Positions 1 through 8,446 of a stretch of 64,000 bases of DNA are shown here, in pieces; position 1 is the stretch's first letter, and each line of letters starts with the position of its first letter. This DNA comes from Arthrobacter sp. HY1533. Its GTDB lineage: Bacteria > Actinomycetota > Actinomycetes > Actinomycetales > Micrococcaceae. Location of the stretch: assembly GCF_027568515.1 (NCBI RefSeq), contig NZ_JANKZF010000005.1, positions 186,001 through 250,000 of the forward strand, written 5' to 3'. The position numbers and the translations under genes are program-made. Below the pieces are notes generated by a model that had not been told where the DNA came from, did no database searches, and saw only the letters and a list, made by a program, of their open reading frames with translations.

Positions 1-750
<750 letters not shown>

Positions 751-778
751 TCACAAAGCGGTTATGTGGCGAAAGCCG

Positions 779-1075
779 TTACTTGACGACGATGGCCAGC
801 ACGTCGCGGGCCGAGAGAACCAGCAGCTCTTCGCCACCGGTCTTCACTTCGGTTCCACCGTACTTGGAGTAGATGACGACGTCGCCGACGGCAACATCGA
901 TCGGGACGCGGTTGCCGTTGTCGTCAACGCGGCCGGGGCCCACTGCCACAACTTCGCCCTCCTGGGGCTTTTCCTTGGCGGTGTCCGGGATGACCAGGCC
1001 GGAGGCGGTGGTCAGCTCTGCTTCGAGCTGGCGAACAACAATACGATCCTCAAGAGGCTTAATAGAGACCGACAC
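779..1075 (-). CDS. groES: 10 kDa co-chaperonin GroES
   Basis: Forms the heptameric lid of the GroEL folding chamber. The 98-residue protein starts [16 protein letters not shown] and carries the family's mobile-loop region ([20 protein letters not shown]) and the C-terminal [10 protein letters not shown] motif. Length is typical. The same frame is open upstream to 1177, but the GTG at 1075-1073 is preferred because GAAGGAGAGG lies just upstream of it and homologues start there. First gene of the groES-groEL operon; heat-shock regulation through HrcA is expected from the two CIRCE elements upstream. Confidence 0.95.
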   Translation of the reverse strand: MSVSIKPLEDRIVVRQLEAELTTASGLVIPDTAKEKPQEGEVVAVGPGRVDDNGNRVPIDVAVGDVVIYSKYGGTEVKTGGEELLVLSARDVLAIVVK

Positions 1076-1195
1076 TCGGACCTCTCCTTCACACGTAAAT
1101 TCTATGGATGGCCGGCAAACGTCTTTCAGCCATGTGGTGGAGCCCAACCGTCGTCGCGGTGCCGGTGATGCTCCCATGGCCGAAAGGCCTGCGGG

Positions 1196-1222
1196 TTAGC
1201 ACCCTCGGGGTGAGAGTGCTAA
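1196..1222. promoter_or_regulatory. CIRCE operator (proximal)
   Basis: TTAGCACCC (1196-1204), a 9-bp spacer, then GAGTGCTAA (1214-1222). This matches the CIRCE inverted repeat TTAGCACTC-N9-GAGTGCTAA with one mismatch. It is the binding site of the HrcA repressor. It lies about 120 bp upstream of the groES start, close to the predicted transcription start. Confidence 0.93.
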
Positions 1223-1229
1223 CCCTGAC

Positions 1230-1257
1230 TCTATGGAATTGATTAGCACTCGGTCAA
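1230..1257 (-). promoter_or_regulatory. Predicted groES promoter
   Basis: On the minus strand a -35 TTGACC (1257-1252) and a -10 CATAGA (1235-1230) are separated by 16 bp. The -35 sits inside the spacer of the distal CIRCE element and the -10 lies between the two CIRCE elements, so HrcA bound at either site would block polymerase. Inferred from the sequence only. Confidence 0.5.
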
Positions 1258-1269
1258 GGCGAGTGCCAG
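1243..1269. promoter_or_regulatory. CIRCE operator (distal, imperfect)
   Basis: TTAGCACTC (1243-1251), 9-bp spacer, GAGTGCCAG (1261-1269). The left arm is a perfect CIRCE half-site; the right arm differs at two of nine positions. It lies 20 bp from the proximal element, giving a tandem HrcA operator. Confidence 0.85.
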
Positions 1270-1376
1270 ATTTGACCCCAAAAGCACGACGCCGGCGGGC
1301 CTGGTTTCGCTCACGGCGCACCTTGGGTGCCGCCAGGGCTGTTCACCCGTCCCGCGGCGGTGCAAGGATTGAGGCC

Positions 1377-2249
1377 ATGACGAGCCCAACTCCCCTGGTC
1401 CATGTGCGGGACCTGCAAAAGTCCTATGGCGGCACCCCAGCCGTGGACGGCATCAGCTTCGACATTGCCGAGGGCGAGACGTTCGCGCTCCTGGGCCCCA
1501 ACGGCGCCGGCAAAAGCACCACAGTGGAAATCCTGGAGGGGTACCGGGACAGGAGCGGCGGCGTCGCCAGTGTCCTGGGCGTGGACCCGCAGCACGGCGG
1601 CCGGGACTGGAAGGCGCAGCTGGGAATTGTTCTGCAGTCCAGCGGGGAAAGCGGCAACGTCACGGTCCTGGAGCAGCTGACGCACTTTGCCGGCTACTAC
1701 CCGCACCCGCGGGACGTTGGCGAGGTGCTGGAGGCCGTGGGGCTGGCAGGCAAGGCCAAAACCCGGATCAGCAAGCTCTCCGGCGGCCAGCGCCGCCGCG
1801 TGGATGTTGCCCTGGGCATCATTGGCCGGCCGCGGCTGCTCTTCCTGGACGAGCCGACCACCGGCTTTGACCCGGAGGCCCGGCGCCAGTTCTGGGGCCT
1901 GGTCAACCAGCTCAAGGCGGAGGGCACCACCATCCTGCTGACCACCCATTACCTTGACGAGGCCGCCACGCTGGCGGACCGCGCCGGGGTCATTGCCGGC
2001 GGAAAGCTGCTGGACATTGGCCCCATCGATGCGATTGGCGGGCAGGAGGCCAAGGTGCCGCTGGTGCGGTGGCGGCAGGACGGCGTCGTGCGGGAGGAGC
2101 GGACCACGGAGCCAGCGGCCCTGGCGGCGCGCCTGTACGCCGAGGCGGGCGGTGAGGTGCCGGGGCTGGAAATCACCCGGCCCAGCCTGGAGGACATCTA
2201 CCTGGACTTGGTCGGGGCGCACGCATCAAGCGAAGGGACACTCCCATGA
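1377..2249 (+). CDS. ABC exporter ATP-binding protein (DrrA/CcmA-type)
   Basis: Cytosolic ATPase of a two-gene ABC-2 type exporter. In the 290-residue protein I see Walker A GPNGAGKST (residues 40-48), signature LSGGQ (134-138), Walker B LLFLDE (154-159) and the switch His191 (TTHYLDEAA), followed by a C-terminal region typical of drug/antibiotic exporter ATPases. The frame is open from 1233, but the ATG at 1377 after AAGGATTGAGG is chosen because the upstream part overlaps the CIRCE/groES promoter and adds no domain. It overlaps the permease gene by 4 bp (ATGA), so the two are translationally coupled. The substrate cannot be read from the sequence. Confidence 0.9.
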   Translation: MTSPTPLVHVRDLQKSYGGTPAVDGISFDIAEGETFALLGPNGAGKSTTVEILEGYRDRSGGVASVLGVDPQHGGRDWKAQLGIVLQSSGESGNVTVLEQLTHFAGYYPHPRDVGEVLEAVGLAGKAKTRISKLSGGQRRRVDVALGIIGRPRLLFLDEPTTGFDPEARRQFWGLVNQLKAEGTTILLTTHYLDEAATLADRAGVIAGGKLLDIGPIDAIGGQEAKVPLVRWRQDGVVREERTTEPAALAARLYAEAGGEVPGLEITRPSLEDIYLDLVGAHASSEGTLP

Positions 2250-3058
2250 GCACGTTGAAGCTTGGCCTGTCCCGCATTGGCTACGAGCTGCGGCTGTATT
2301 TCCGCCAGGGCGACTCCGTGTTCTTCACGTTCCTGTTCCCCATTGTGATGCTGTCGATCTTTGCCGTGGCGTTCAGCACCAGCGGCAACATCGGTGCCGC
2401 CCCGGACGGCAGCGGCGGGATCTCCTTTGCCGCGTACTACCTGCCCGGCATGGTGGCCGCGGGAATGCTGCTCAGCGGCGTGCAGAACCTGGGCGTGGAC
2501 ATAGCCGGGGAGAAGGGCGACGGCACGCTCAAGCGACTGGGCGGCACTCCCCTGCCCGTGTTCTCCTACTTCATGGGCAAGATCGGCATGGTCATGTCCA
2601 GCTCCATCCTGCAGGTCATCCTGTTGCTCCTGGTGGCCCGCTTCGCGTTCGGCGTGGAGCTGCCCCATGATGCCGGCAAGTGGCTCACCTTTGCCTGGGT
2701 GTTCCTGCTTGGCGTCATGACGAGCTGTGTTTTGGGCATTGCACTGTCCGCGCTGCCCCGCACCGGAAAGAGCGCCACGGCCGTGGTGATCCCCATTGTG
2801 CTGCTGCTGCAGTTCATCTCCGGCGTGTACCTGAGCTTCACCCAGCTGCCCGGGTGGCTGCAGAACGTGGCCAGCATCTTCCCGCTGAAGTGGATGGCAC
2901 AGGGCATGCGCAGTGTCTTCCTGCCGGCCGATTTTGAGCTTGCCGAGCCCGGCGGGGCCTGGAACCTGGGGCTCGTGGCGGTCGTCATGGTCGTGTGGCT
3001 CGTGGCCGGGCTGGTGCTGTGCAAGTGGACGTTCCGCTGGATCCGCAAGGACAGCTGA
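2246..3058 (+). CDS. ABC-2 type transporter permease
   Basis: Membrane partner of the preceding ATPase. The 270-residue protein has an N-terminal transmembrane segment (roughly residues 26-46), a polar region, then a block of about five hydrophobic segments in the C-terminal two thirds, and a short positive C-terminus (WIRKDS), as in ABC-2/DrrB-like permeases. It overlaps the ATPase gene by ATGA. It ends 46 bp before the oppositely oriented siderophore ATPase gene; no strong terminator hairpin was seen between them. Likely exports a drug, lipid or peptide; substrate unknown. Confidence 0.85.
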   Translation: MSTLKLGLSRIGYELRLYFRQGDSVFFTFLFPIVMLSIFAVAFSTSGNIGAAPDGSGGISFAAYYLPGMVAAGMLLSGVQNLGVDIAGEKGDGTLKRLGGTPLPVFSYFMGKIGMVMSSSILQVILLLLVARFAFGVELPHDAGKWLTFAWVFLLGVMTSCVLGIALSALPRTGKSATAVVIPIVLLLQFISGVYLSFTQLPGWLQNVASIFPLKWMAQGMRSVFLPADFELAEPGGAWNLGLVAVVMVVWLVAGLVLCKWTFRWIRKDS

Positions 3059-3104
3059 GCTGTTCCCGGCAACGCCCGGCCGCGTCCTGCCGCGTCCTGT
3101 GCGG

Positions 3105-3860
3105 CTAGTAGTAGACGGCCAGCGGTCCGCGGGGCCCGTCGATGACCTGCACGGGGGTGTCGAAGACACGGCTGAGGACCTCATCGGTCATGATCTCCGC
3201 AGGCGTGCCGAACTCCACCACGAGGCCGTCCTTCACGGCACAGATGTGGTCCGCGTAGTGGGCCGCAAAGTTGATGTCGTGCAGCACCACCACAATGGTC
3301 CGGCCCAGTTCCGCAGCGGCCCGCTGCAGCAGCGCCATCATCTGCGCGGCGTGCTTCATGTCCAGGTTGTTCAGCGGCTCGTCCAGCAGTACGTAGTCGG
3401 TGTCCTGGGCCAGCACCATGGCCACGTAGGCCCGCTGCCGCTGGCCGCCGGAGAGCTGGTCGAGGTACCGGTTTTCCAGCTCGTTGAGGTTCAGGAAGTC
3501 GATGGAACGGCTGATGGCTTCCTCGTCGGCCAGGGTCAGTCGGCCCTTGGAGTGCGGGAAGCGGCCAAAGCCCACCAGCTGGCGCACGGTCAGCCGGGCC
3601 ACGAAGTGGTTCTCCTGGCGCAGCACGGAGACAATCTTGGCCAGGTCCTTGGATGCGGTCTTGGCAACGTCATAGCCGGCAATTTCAATGGCCCCGGCAT
3701 CCAGCCCCAGGAGGCGGCCCACCATGGTCAGCAGGGTCGATTTCCCGGCCCCGTTGGGTCCCACCAGGGCGGTGACGCCGCCGGCCGGGATCTGCAGGTC
3801 CACGGGGCCAATGGCCACCTCGCTGCTGTAGCTTTTGCGGACGTCGGACAGGGAGATCAC
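3105..3860 (-). CDS. Iron-siderophore ABC transporter ATP-binding protein
   Basis: Energises ferric-siderophore uptake. The 251-residue protein has Walker A GPNGAGKST (residues 34-42), signature LSGGQ (136-140) and Walker B VLLDEP near 158-162, with the FepC/YclP-like LHDINFAAHYADHI switch region. The frame is open far upstream (to 4253), but that is the shadow of the permease gene; the GTG at 3860-3858 overlaps the permease stop as GTGA and has AAAGGG upstream, so it is the start. Last gene of the binding protein-permease-permease-ATPase operon. The set resembles Bacillus YclNOPQ / FatB-type systems. Confidence 0.92.
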   Translation of the reverse strand: MISLSDVRKSYSSEVAIGPVDLQIPAGGVTALVGPNGAGKSTLLTMVGRLLGLDAGAIEIAGYDVAKTASKDLAKIVSVLRQENHFVARLTVRQLVGFGRFPHSKGRLTLADEEAISRSIDFLNLNELENRYLDQLSGGQRQRAYVAMVLAQDTDYVLLDEPLNNLDMKHAAQMMALLQRAAAELGRTIVVVLHDINFAAHYADHICAVKDGLVVEFGTPAEIMTDEVLSRVFDTPVQVIDGPRGPLAVYY

Positions 3861-4918
3861 AGGCGACCCTTTCGCAGGATGAAGAACAGGAACACGGAAC
3901 CGCCCACGACCTCGATGATGATCGAGACCACGCCCTCGGCATAGAACACGTTCTTCATGACGAAGTACGAGCCCGCCAGCACCACAAAGCCGGTCAGCAC
4001 CGCGACCGGGAAGACGTACCTGTGGTCGTGGCTGTCGGCGAGCTGGTAGGCCAGCGTGGCCACCAGGAAGCCCAGGAACGTCATGGGTCCCACCAGGGCG
4101 GTGGAGGTTGCCATCAGGATGGAGACAAGGAACAGCACCCGCATGACCTCGAAGCGGTGGTTTAGGCCCAGGTTGGTGGTGGTGTCGGCGCCCAGGGCCA
4201 CCACGTTCAGCCGACGGGCGTTGAGCAGCAGCAGGGCGCCGGCGCCCAGGCACAGCGGGATGGCGATGGGCAGGTAGCTGGCGTCGGCGTTGGACACCGA
4301 GCCGAAAAGGCGCGCGGTCAGGACGTCAAACTCGCTGGGGCTCAGCAGGCGCTGCATGAACGCCGAGACCGAGCTCAGTCCGCCGCCAATGATGATGCCC
4401 ACCAGGAGCATGACGTGGATGTTGCCGTACTTGCCGGACAGCAGCCAGCCGTACAGGGCCATGGACAGGCCCACCATGATGAGGATCTGCAGCACGAACT
4501 GCGGAACCCCCTGCACCGCTGTCACCCCGGCCGCGCCAAGGAAGAACACGGCGCCTGTCTGCACGGCAATGTAGAGCGATTCAAAGCCCATGATCGACGG
4601 CGTGATGATCCGGTTGTTGGTGGCCGTCTGGAAGGCGACGGTGGCCATGGCCTGGCAGATGGCCACAACCGCCATGACAATGATGCTGGTGCCACGGAGT
4701 TCGGCAATGCGCCAGAATCCGGGCGTGCCAAACGGCATGGGGTTGTCCCACGCGAGCAGGCCAAAGCCGAAGCCCACGGCGAGGACAATGAGGATGCCCA
4801 GGACCACCCGGTAGCGCCGTTGCGCGCGGCGGGAGGGCAGGGAACCGGACGTCCGGCCCGGGTGGTGGGTGCCGGCGTCGTGCGTGGAGGCGGGGCGCAG
4901 CGAGATGGCCTCAGGCAT
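3857..4918 (-). CDS. FecCD-family siderophore permease (second of two)
   Basis: Integral membrane half-transporter for ferric siderophores. The 353-residue protein has a Pro/His/Arg-rich cytosolic N-terminus of about 35 residues, then about nine hydrophobic segments, and the family's LGADTTTNLGLNH cytoplasmic coupling motif and GPMTFLGFLVATLAYQL signature. The ATG at 4918 overlaps the end of the upstream permease gene by 8 bp, and its stop overlaps the ATPase start, so all three are translationally coupled. Closest in style to the YclO/FatC-type permeases. Confidence 0.92.
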   Translation of the reverse strand: MPEAISLRPASTHDAGTHHPGRTSGSLPSRRAQRRYRVVLGILIVLAVGFGFGLLAWDNPMPFGTPGFWRIAELRGTSIIVMAVVAICQAMATVAFQTATNNRIITPSIMGFESLYIAVQTGAVFFLGAAGVTAVQGVPQFVLQILIMVGLSMALYGWLLSGKYGNIHVMLLVGIIIGGGLSSVSAFMQRLLSPSEFDVLTARLFGSVSNADASYLPIAIPLCLGAGALLLLNARRLNVVALGADTTTNLGLNHRFEVMRVLFLVSILMATSTALVGPMTFLGFLVATLAYQLADSHDHRYVFPVAVLTGFVVLAGSYFVMKNVFYAEGVVSIIIEVVGGSVFLFFILRKGRL

Positions 4919-5906
4919 TGCGGCGCTGCTTCAACACGAGGGTCACGAAGACCACGGCGCCAACCACGCCAAGGATCAGCGAGACGGGCACTTCAAAGGG
5001 CATGATGATGGTCCGTCCCACAAGGTCGCACACGGTCACGATGGCGATGCCCAGCAGGCACACCCAGGGCAGGTTTCCGCGGAGGTCGTCGCCCCGGAAC
5101 ATGGAGACAATGTTGGGCACGATCAGGCCAAGGAACGGCAGGTTGCCCACCACCACCGTGACAACGCCCGTGGCAATGGCGATCAGGCCCGTGCCGAGCA
5201 GCATGACCTGGTTGTAGTTCAGGCCCACGTTGGTGGCGATTTCCTCGCCGAGGCCGGCCACTGTGAAGCGGTCGGCCACCAGGAACACGGCCACCCCCAC
5301 GAACGCCACGATCCAGAGGACCTCGTACTGGCCGCGCAGCACCGAGGTGAAGGAGCCGGCGAACCAGATGCCCAGGCTCTGGAGCATATCAGTCTGCAGT
5401 GCGATGAAGGTGGAGACGGCTCCCACCACGGCGCCGAGCATGATGCCCACAATGGGCACCGTCAGCGAGGCCTTCAGGGAGACCCTGCGCAGGAACAGAA
5501 AGAAGATGAGCGTGCCGATGAAGGCGGCGAACACAGCTCCGGACATTTTGGCCAGGATGCTCGCGTGCGGGTTGAGGATCATGACGGCCAGTAGGCCCAG
5601 CCCGGCCCATTCGGTGGTGCCGGTGGTGGTGGGCTCCACGAAGCGGTTCTGCGTCAGCAGCTGCATGACGAGCCCTGACATGGCCATCGCGGCGCCGGCC
5701 AGGACCAGGGCAATGGTGCGCGGAACGCGGGTGATGGCGAACATTTCGCCGCCGTCCTGCCCTCCGAAGATGTCATAGACGCCCGTGAACAGGGAGAAAA
5801 GCAGCAGCACTGCCACCACGGCAATGCCCACCAGGAGCTTGGGTTCGAAGAGCCGGCCCTTGGATGGGGCCCGGCCTTTCCTTGCAGTTGTATTTGTTGC
5901 GCTCAC
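4911..5906 (-). CDS. FecCD-family siderophore permease (first of two)
   Basis: Partner membrane subunit of the same importer. The 331-residue protein carries the family landmarks LAGAAMAMSGLVMQLLTQNRFVEP split over its first third, GLGEEIATNVGLNY as the coupling helix and GNLPFLGLIVPNIVSMF near the C-terminus, with about nine hydrophobic segments. It starts with a GTG at 5906 preceded by AAGGGA at a suitable spacing. It lies 91 bp downstream of the binding-protein gene. YclN/FatD-like by position and motif order. Confidence 0.92.
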   Translation of the reverse strand: MSATNTTARKGRAPSKGRLFEPKLLVGIAVVAVLLLFSLFTGVYDIFGGQDGGEMFAITRVPRTIALVLAGAAMAMSGLVMQLLTQNRFVEPTTTGTTEWAGLGLLAVMILNPHASILAKMSGAVFAAFIGTLIFFLFLRRVSLKASLTVPIVGIMLGAVVGAVSTFIALQTDMLQSLGIWFAGSFTSVLRGQYEVLWIVAFVGVAVFLVADRFTVAGLGEEIATNVGLNYNQVMLLGTGLIAIATGVVTVVVGNLPFLGLIVPNIVSMFRGDDLRGNLPWVCLLGIAIVTVCDLVGRTIIMPFEVPVSLILGVVGAVVFVTLVLKQRRNA

Positions 5907-5997
5907 GCAGCGGTCCCTTCAGAGCCGGCCCGGATACAGCAAAGCAGCGGGCCCGGCGCACTTGCCGGGACCGCCGCGAGGCTGGTGGAAACTATGG

Positions 5998-6972
5998 CTA
6001 CTTGCCTTCGAGTGCGTCCGCGAAGGTGTTCAGGAACTCGGTGTAGGTCTGGATTCCCTCGTTCGTGTAGGTGTCGGCAGGCATGTAGACAATGTTGCCC
6101 TCCTGGGTGGCCGGGACGTTCTTGAGTGCGGCGGAGGATTCCAGCAGCTCGTTGGCGGGCTTGTACCCGGCGTCCTTGGTGGACACGCCTGCGTCGCGGT
6201 CCATGACCAGGATCCAGTTGGGCTTGGACTTGGCAATGGCCTCAACGGAGATGTCGTCACCCTGGTGGTCGGTGCTGGCGTCCTTGACCTCAAGTGCCGG
6301 GGTCAGGCCCAGGATGTCGAAGAGCGGGCCCAGCGTGCGGCCGTTGCCGGGGGCGGCGTAGTTGATCTTGCCGCCGGAGGTGATGACGCCCATGACTGTG
6401 GCCTTGGGGTCGTAGGCTGCCTTGACGCGGGCGATGGCGGCGTCAAAGTCGGCATTGAGCTTCTTGGCCTGATCCTGCTTGGCGAATACATCGCCGAGGA
6501 CTGTGATCTGGCGCTTGAGCTCGGTGTCGAAGGGCTCGCCGTCGCGGGGATCCAATTCCAGCACGGTGGCGTTGGGGGCCAGCTTGGTGAAGTCGTCGTG
6601 GAACTGGGTGAAGCGCTGGCCGTTGACAATCACGTCCGGGTCAACGGCAACGATTGCCTCGAGGTTGGGTTCGCGGTGGCTGCCCAGGTCCACAATCGCG
6701 GCATCCTTCTTGTAGGAGCTGGTGTCAGGCATGAGCGCCACGGCGCCGGCCTTGAGCGTGATGCCCCAGTCGGCCAGCGTTTCAAAGGTCCTGTTGTCGG
6801 TGGCCACCACGGACTTCGGCGGAGCACTGATGGTGTGCTCCCCGTAGTTGTCCTGGACGCTCACGCTGGTTGCGGCGGCGGAGGACGCGCCAGGTTCGGT
6901 GGCGGCCCCGCCGCAGGCGGTGAGTGCCAGAAGTGCGGCGGTGGCTCCAAGCGTCAGCAGGCGCTTTTTCAC
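5998..6972 (-). CDS. Ferric-siderophore-binding lipoprotein (FatB/YclQ/CeuE-like)
   Basis: Extracellular, membrane-anchored receptor that delivers ferric siderophore to the FecCD permeases. The 324-residue protein starts VKKRLLTLGATAALLALTAC; the lipobox LTAC puts the lipidated Cys at residue 20. The mature part is a PBPb/helical-backbone periplasmic fold (DVIVNGQRF, DISVEAIAKSKPNWILVMDRD). The frame is open to 7008, but the GTG at 6972 is preferred: GGGAGA lies upstream and the signal peptide then has a normal length. First gene of the operon. A DtxR/IdeR-like box lies 24-42 bp upstream, so iron-repressed expression is likely. Confidence 0.92.
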   Translation of the reverse strand: MKKRLLTLGATAALLALTACGGAATEPGASSAAATSVSVQDNYGEHTISAPPKSVVATDNRTFETLADWGITLKAGAVALMPDTSSYKKDAAIVDLGSHREPNLEAIVAVDPDVIVNGQRFTQFHDDFTKLAPNATVLELDPRDGEPFDTELKRQITVLGDVFAKQDQAKKLNADFDAAIARVKAAYDPKATVMGVITSGGKINYAAPGNGRTLGPLFDILGLTPALEVKDASTDHQGDDISVEAIAKSKPNWILVMDRDAGVSTKDAGYKPANELLESSAALKNVPATQEGNIVYMPADTYTNEGIQTYTEFLNTFADALEGK

Positions 6973-6995
6973 GGTAATCAGTCTCCCAATATAAG

Positions 6996-7014
6996 TAAGC
7001 TTAGGCAATCCTTA
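6996..7014. promoter_or_regulatory. Putative DtxR/IdeR iron box
   Basis: The 19 bp here match the IdeR/DtxR consensus TTAGGTTAGGCTAACCTAA at 14 of 19 positions by hand alignment, with the core TTAGGC (7001-7006) intact. It is just upstream of the siderophore-binding-protein gene, where an iron-dependent repressor operator is expected. Confidence 0.6.
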
Positions 7015-7121
7015 TCAATGCCACCCTCGACGCTATTGCACAGGCAAATAATTGCGCAAATTTTCCATGCCCTATTCCTTGTGATGCTCATCACCAGCGG
7101 CCGAAAGGTTAGGGTTGAGGC

Positions 7122-8336
7122 ATGGCCCATGACGCAATTTCCCCGCTCCTCACCACTGCCGGGTGGGAGCTTTTGTCCTCCCTGGGCCCCTACCGCGAGG
7201 CCGACTCCCTCAAGCTGAATGAGTCGCTGCGCAAGGCCGGGCACTCCCCCGAGCTGGTTGCCGCGGCGCTGACCCAGGCCCGCCTGCGCGCCAAGGCGGA
7301 GGCCAAGTTCGGCGAGTTCGCCCAGCAGATGCTGTTCACCCCGGCAGGCCTGGAGCAGGCCACCCGCCTGCCCATTGCGGCCCTGCACGCGCAGCGGTTC
7401 ACGACGGCGGGCATCACCTCCGTGGCCGACCTGGGCTGCGGCATCGGCGCGGATTCCCTGGCCATGGCCAGCCTGGACATCAATGTCACGGCCGTGGAGA
7501 TGGACGAGGTCACGGCAGCCTGCACCACTGTAAACCTCATGCCATTCCCGCACGCCCGCGTGGTGTGCGGGCAGGCGGAAGACACAGACCTGACTGGCAT
7601 TGAGGGCGTGTGGCTGGACCCGGCCAGGCGCACCACCAGCACCTCCGGCACCACCCGGCTCTTTGACCCCGAGGCTTTTTCGCCGCCGCTGTCCTTCGTG
7701 GAGCAGCTGGCCGACCGCGGCCTGGCCGTGGGCGTGAAGATGGGACCGGGCATCCCGCACGAGGCCGTGCCGGACACTGCCGAGGCCCAATGGGTTTCCG
7801 TCAACGGCGATGTGGTGGAGGCCGGGCTGTACTTCAACGCCCTGGCCCGGCCCGGCATCCGCCGCGCGGCCCTGGTCATGGGGCCCGGCAGCTTGAACGA
7901 ACTCACCAGTTCGGTGCCCTACGACCCCGCCGCCCAGGATGCGGAGACCGGCCCGGTGGCCGGCTACCTGTATGAGCCCGACGGCGCCGTGATCCGCGCC
8001 GGCCTGGTGGCCGATCTTGCCCGCAGCATCGGCGCCCACCTGGTGGACGAGCATATTGCGTACCTGTGCTCGGAGCAGCACGTGGACACGCCGTTTGCCC
8101 GCGCCTACAAGGTCCTGGAGGTCAAGCCCTTCAACGTCAAGGCGCTCAAGGCCTGGGTCAAGGCCAACCGGATCGGCGTCCTGGACATCAAGAAGCGCGG
8201 CATTTCAACCACGCCGGAGGAGCTGCGCCGCCAACTGCTCACCGGCTCCGGCAAGGGCCCCAACAAGGCCACACTGGTGCTGACCCGCATTGGCGAGGAG
8301 CGCGTGGCGATCGTGGTGGAGCCCCACGGCCTCTGA
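7122..8336 (+). CDS. Class I SAM-dependent methyltransferase with THUMP-like C-terminal domain
   Basis: 404-residue cytosolic enzyme. The SAM-binding motif I DLGCGIGADSLAMA is near residue 104, followed by VTAVEMDE (acidic motif II) and WLDPARRT, a DPPR-like catalytic motif IV variant seen in this family of putative RNA methyltransferases. The C-terminal third (KPFNVKALKAWVKANRIGVLD) is the THUMP-like domain annotated in actinobacterial relatives. The ATG at 7122 follows GAGG closely. The target, presumably an RNA, is not established from sequence. Convergent with the following shikimate-dehydrogenase-like gene, with a large palindrome between them. Confidence 0.85.
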   Translation: MAHDAISPLLTTAGWELLSSLGPYREADSLKLNESLRKAGHSPELVAAALTQARLRAKAEAKFGEFAQQMLFTPAGLEQATRLPIAALHAQRFTTAGITSVADLGCGIGADSLAMASLDINVTAVEMDEVTAACTTVNLMPFPHARVVCGQAEDTDLTGIEGVWLDPARRTTSTSGTTRLFDPEAFSPPLSFVEQLADRGLAVGVKMGPGIPHEAVPDTAEAQWVSVNGDVVEAGLYFNALARPGIRRAALVMGPGSLNELTSSVPYDPAAQDAETGPVAGYLYEPDGAVIRAGLVADLARSIGAHLVDEHIAYLCSEQHVDTPFARAYKVLEVKPFNVKALKAWVKANRIGVLDIKKRGISTTPEELRRQLLTGSGKGPNKATLVLTRIGEERVAIVVEPHGL

Positions 8337-8350
8337 CGCCGTCGTCCCTG

Positions 8351-8425
8351 CGCCGAGTCTGACGGAGACGTGCCGAGGGAGACGTAGCGCAACGTCTCCC
8401 TAGCAGCGCTCCGTCAGACTCGGCG
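8351..8425. repeat. Nested perfect palindrome between convergent genes (terminator-like)
   Basis: Outer arms 8351-8367 and 8409-8425 are perfect 17-bp inverted repeats beginning CGCCGAGTCTGACGGAG. Inside them, 8376-8385 (AGGGAGACGT) and 8392-8401 form a second perfect 10-bp hairpin with a 6-nt loop. The 75-bp element sits between two convergent stop codons, so a bidirectional terminator is plausible; the two-level symmetry also fits a REP-like dispersed element. Confidence 0.8.
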
Positions 8426-8446
8426 AAAAGGGGGTCCGGGTGGACG

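Noticed and set aside
2198-3184. 328-codon minus-strand frame opposite the ABC permease
   Set aside because: Gln/His-rich low-complexity translation opposite a clear membrane-protein gene; a shadow frame.
3861-4253. N-terminal extension of the siderophore ATPase
   Set aside because: Antisense-free but lies wholly within the permease gene in another frame and shows no domain; the GTG at 3860 gives the family length.
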